Positions 8,556 through 8,915 of a DNA stretch of 8,915 bases are shown here, piece after piece (position 1 is the stretch's first letter; the number at the start of each line of letters is the position of its first letter). The notes beneath the pieces were generated by a model, which was not told where the DNA came from, made no database searches, and worked only from the letters and a program-made list of their open reading frames with translations. Source of the stretch: an uncultured Thermoleophilia bacterium (GTDB taxonomy: Bacteria; Actinomycetota; Thermoleophilia; Gaiellales; F1-60-MAGs149); contig CADCWC010000158.1 in assembly GCA_902806305.1 (NCBI GenBank), positions 1-8,915 of the forward strand. The letters run 5' to 3'. The position numbers and the translations under genes are program-made.

Positions 8556-8915
8556 GTGCCCCGCACGGTCATCCTCGGCGCCGCCCGCACGCCCTTCGCG
8601 CGCCTCCTCGGTGCGCTCGCGCCGTTGACGGCGGTGGAGCTCGGCACCGCGGCCGCCCGCGCGGGGATCGACCGGTCCGGCCTCGAGGCGGCCGACGTCG
8701 ACTACTGCGTCTTCGGGACGGTCGTCCAGGCGGGCCAGGGCCAGATCCCGTCGCGTCAGGTCTCGATCGGCGCCGGGCTGCCCGAGGACGTCGGCTCGGA
8801 GACGGTCAACAAGGTCTGCGCGTCGGGTCTCCGCGCGATCGCCGTGGCGGACGCCGTCGTCCGCCTCGGTGACCACCGCGTCGTCCTCGCGGGCGGCATG
8901 GAGTCGATGACCAAC
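8556..8915 (+). CDS. acetyl-CoA acetyltransferase (thiolase), 3'-truncated by window
   Basis: The first 120 residues of a thiolase-family enzyme; the remainder (a full protein is usually near 390 residues) lies outside the window. The start MPRTVILGAARTPF is typical of acetyl-CoA acetyltransferases. VNKVCASGLRA (84-94) contains the nucleophilic Cys88 that takes up the acyl group, and LAGGMESMTN (111-120) is the conserved following strand. The downstream GHP and CxG motifs cannot be seen. The enzyme either condenses two acetyl-CoA to acetoacetyl-CoA or performs the reverse thiolysis; the fragment cannot tell biosynthetic from degradative use. GTG 8556 gives the usual N-terminus. An in-frame GTG at 8538 would add six residues but lies upstream of the TACAGT -10 box. 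It is divergently transcribed from the nucleotidyltransferase. Confidence 0.92.
   Translation, partial: MPRTVILGAARTPFARLLGALAPLTAVELGTAAARAGIDRSGLEAADVDYCVFGTVVQAGQGQIPSRQVSIGAGLPEDVGSETVNKVCASGLRAIAVADAVVRLGDHRVVLAGGMESMTN

Noticed and set aside
8498..8647. Upstream extension of the nucleotidyltransferase frame to an ATG at 8647
   Set aside because: It would overlap the divergent thiolase coding region, adds Arg-rich non-conserved sequence, and would lie upstream of the TACAGT promoter element.

Overview
The window is a very GC-rich stretch of bacterial chromosome with dense, mostly GTG-started genes. It looks actinobacterial (Actinomycetota, possibly Thermoleophilia/Solirubrobacterales-like). 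This rests on base composition, GTG starts and apparent leaderless promoters, so the phylum is likely and the class is only a guess.

Layout. The minus strand carries a complete tryptophan biosynthesis operon, read right to left: trpE (7756-6326), trpG (6329-5730), trpD (5733-4711), trpC (4714-3959), trpF (3962-3324), trpB (3327-2086), trpA (2089-1337). Two further genes follow: a GNAT acetyltransferase (1333-593) and a secreted or membrane-anchored alpha/beta hydrolase (596 to beyond position 1, truncated by the window). Every junction except trpA/GNAT (3-nt gap) is a 4-nt stop/start overlap, GTGA in all but one case. The whole set is therefore almost certainly one translationally coupled transcript. 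Its products take chorismate through anthranilate, PR-anthranilate, CdRP and indole-glycerol phosphate to tryptophan.

Upstream of trpE is a 195-bp leader region. It contains a short reading frame ending in three consecutive Trp codons plus Thr and stop (7921-7877), then nested inverted repeats, then an intrinsic terminator (7826-7799). This has the layout of a ribosome-mediated trp attenuator. A candidate promoter with a perfect TTGACA hexamer lies just upstream, inside the 3' end of the preceding gene.

That preceding gene (8497-7952, minus) encodes a small nucleotidyltransferase resembling lincosamide/aminoglycoside-2''-type enzymes. Divergent from it on the plus strand starts an acetyl-CoA acetyltransferase (thiolase) gene (8556 to the window end, truncated). 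The 58 bp between the two GTG starts hold mirrored TACAGT hexamers, each 8 nt from its start codon. This fits a pair of divergent leaderless promoters, and the hexamers also form a 7-bp inverted repeat.

The points of most interest are the trp attenuator, the divergent leaderless promoter pair, a TrpF that keeps its catalytic Cys and Asp but lacks standard phosphate-binding motifs, and the antibiotic-nucleotidyltransferase-like gene abutting the trp control region. I see no wholly new multigene system here.
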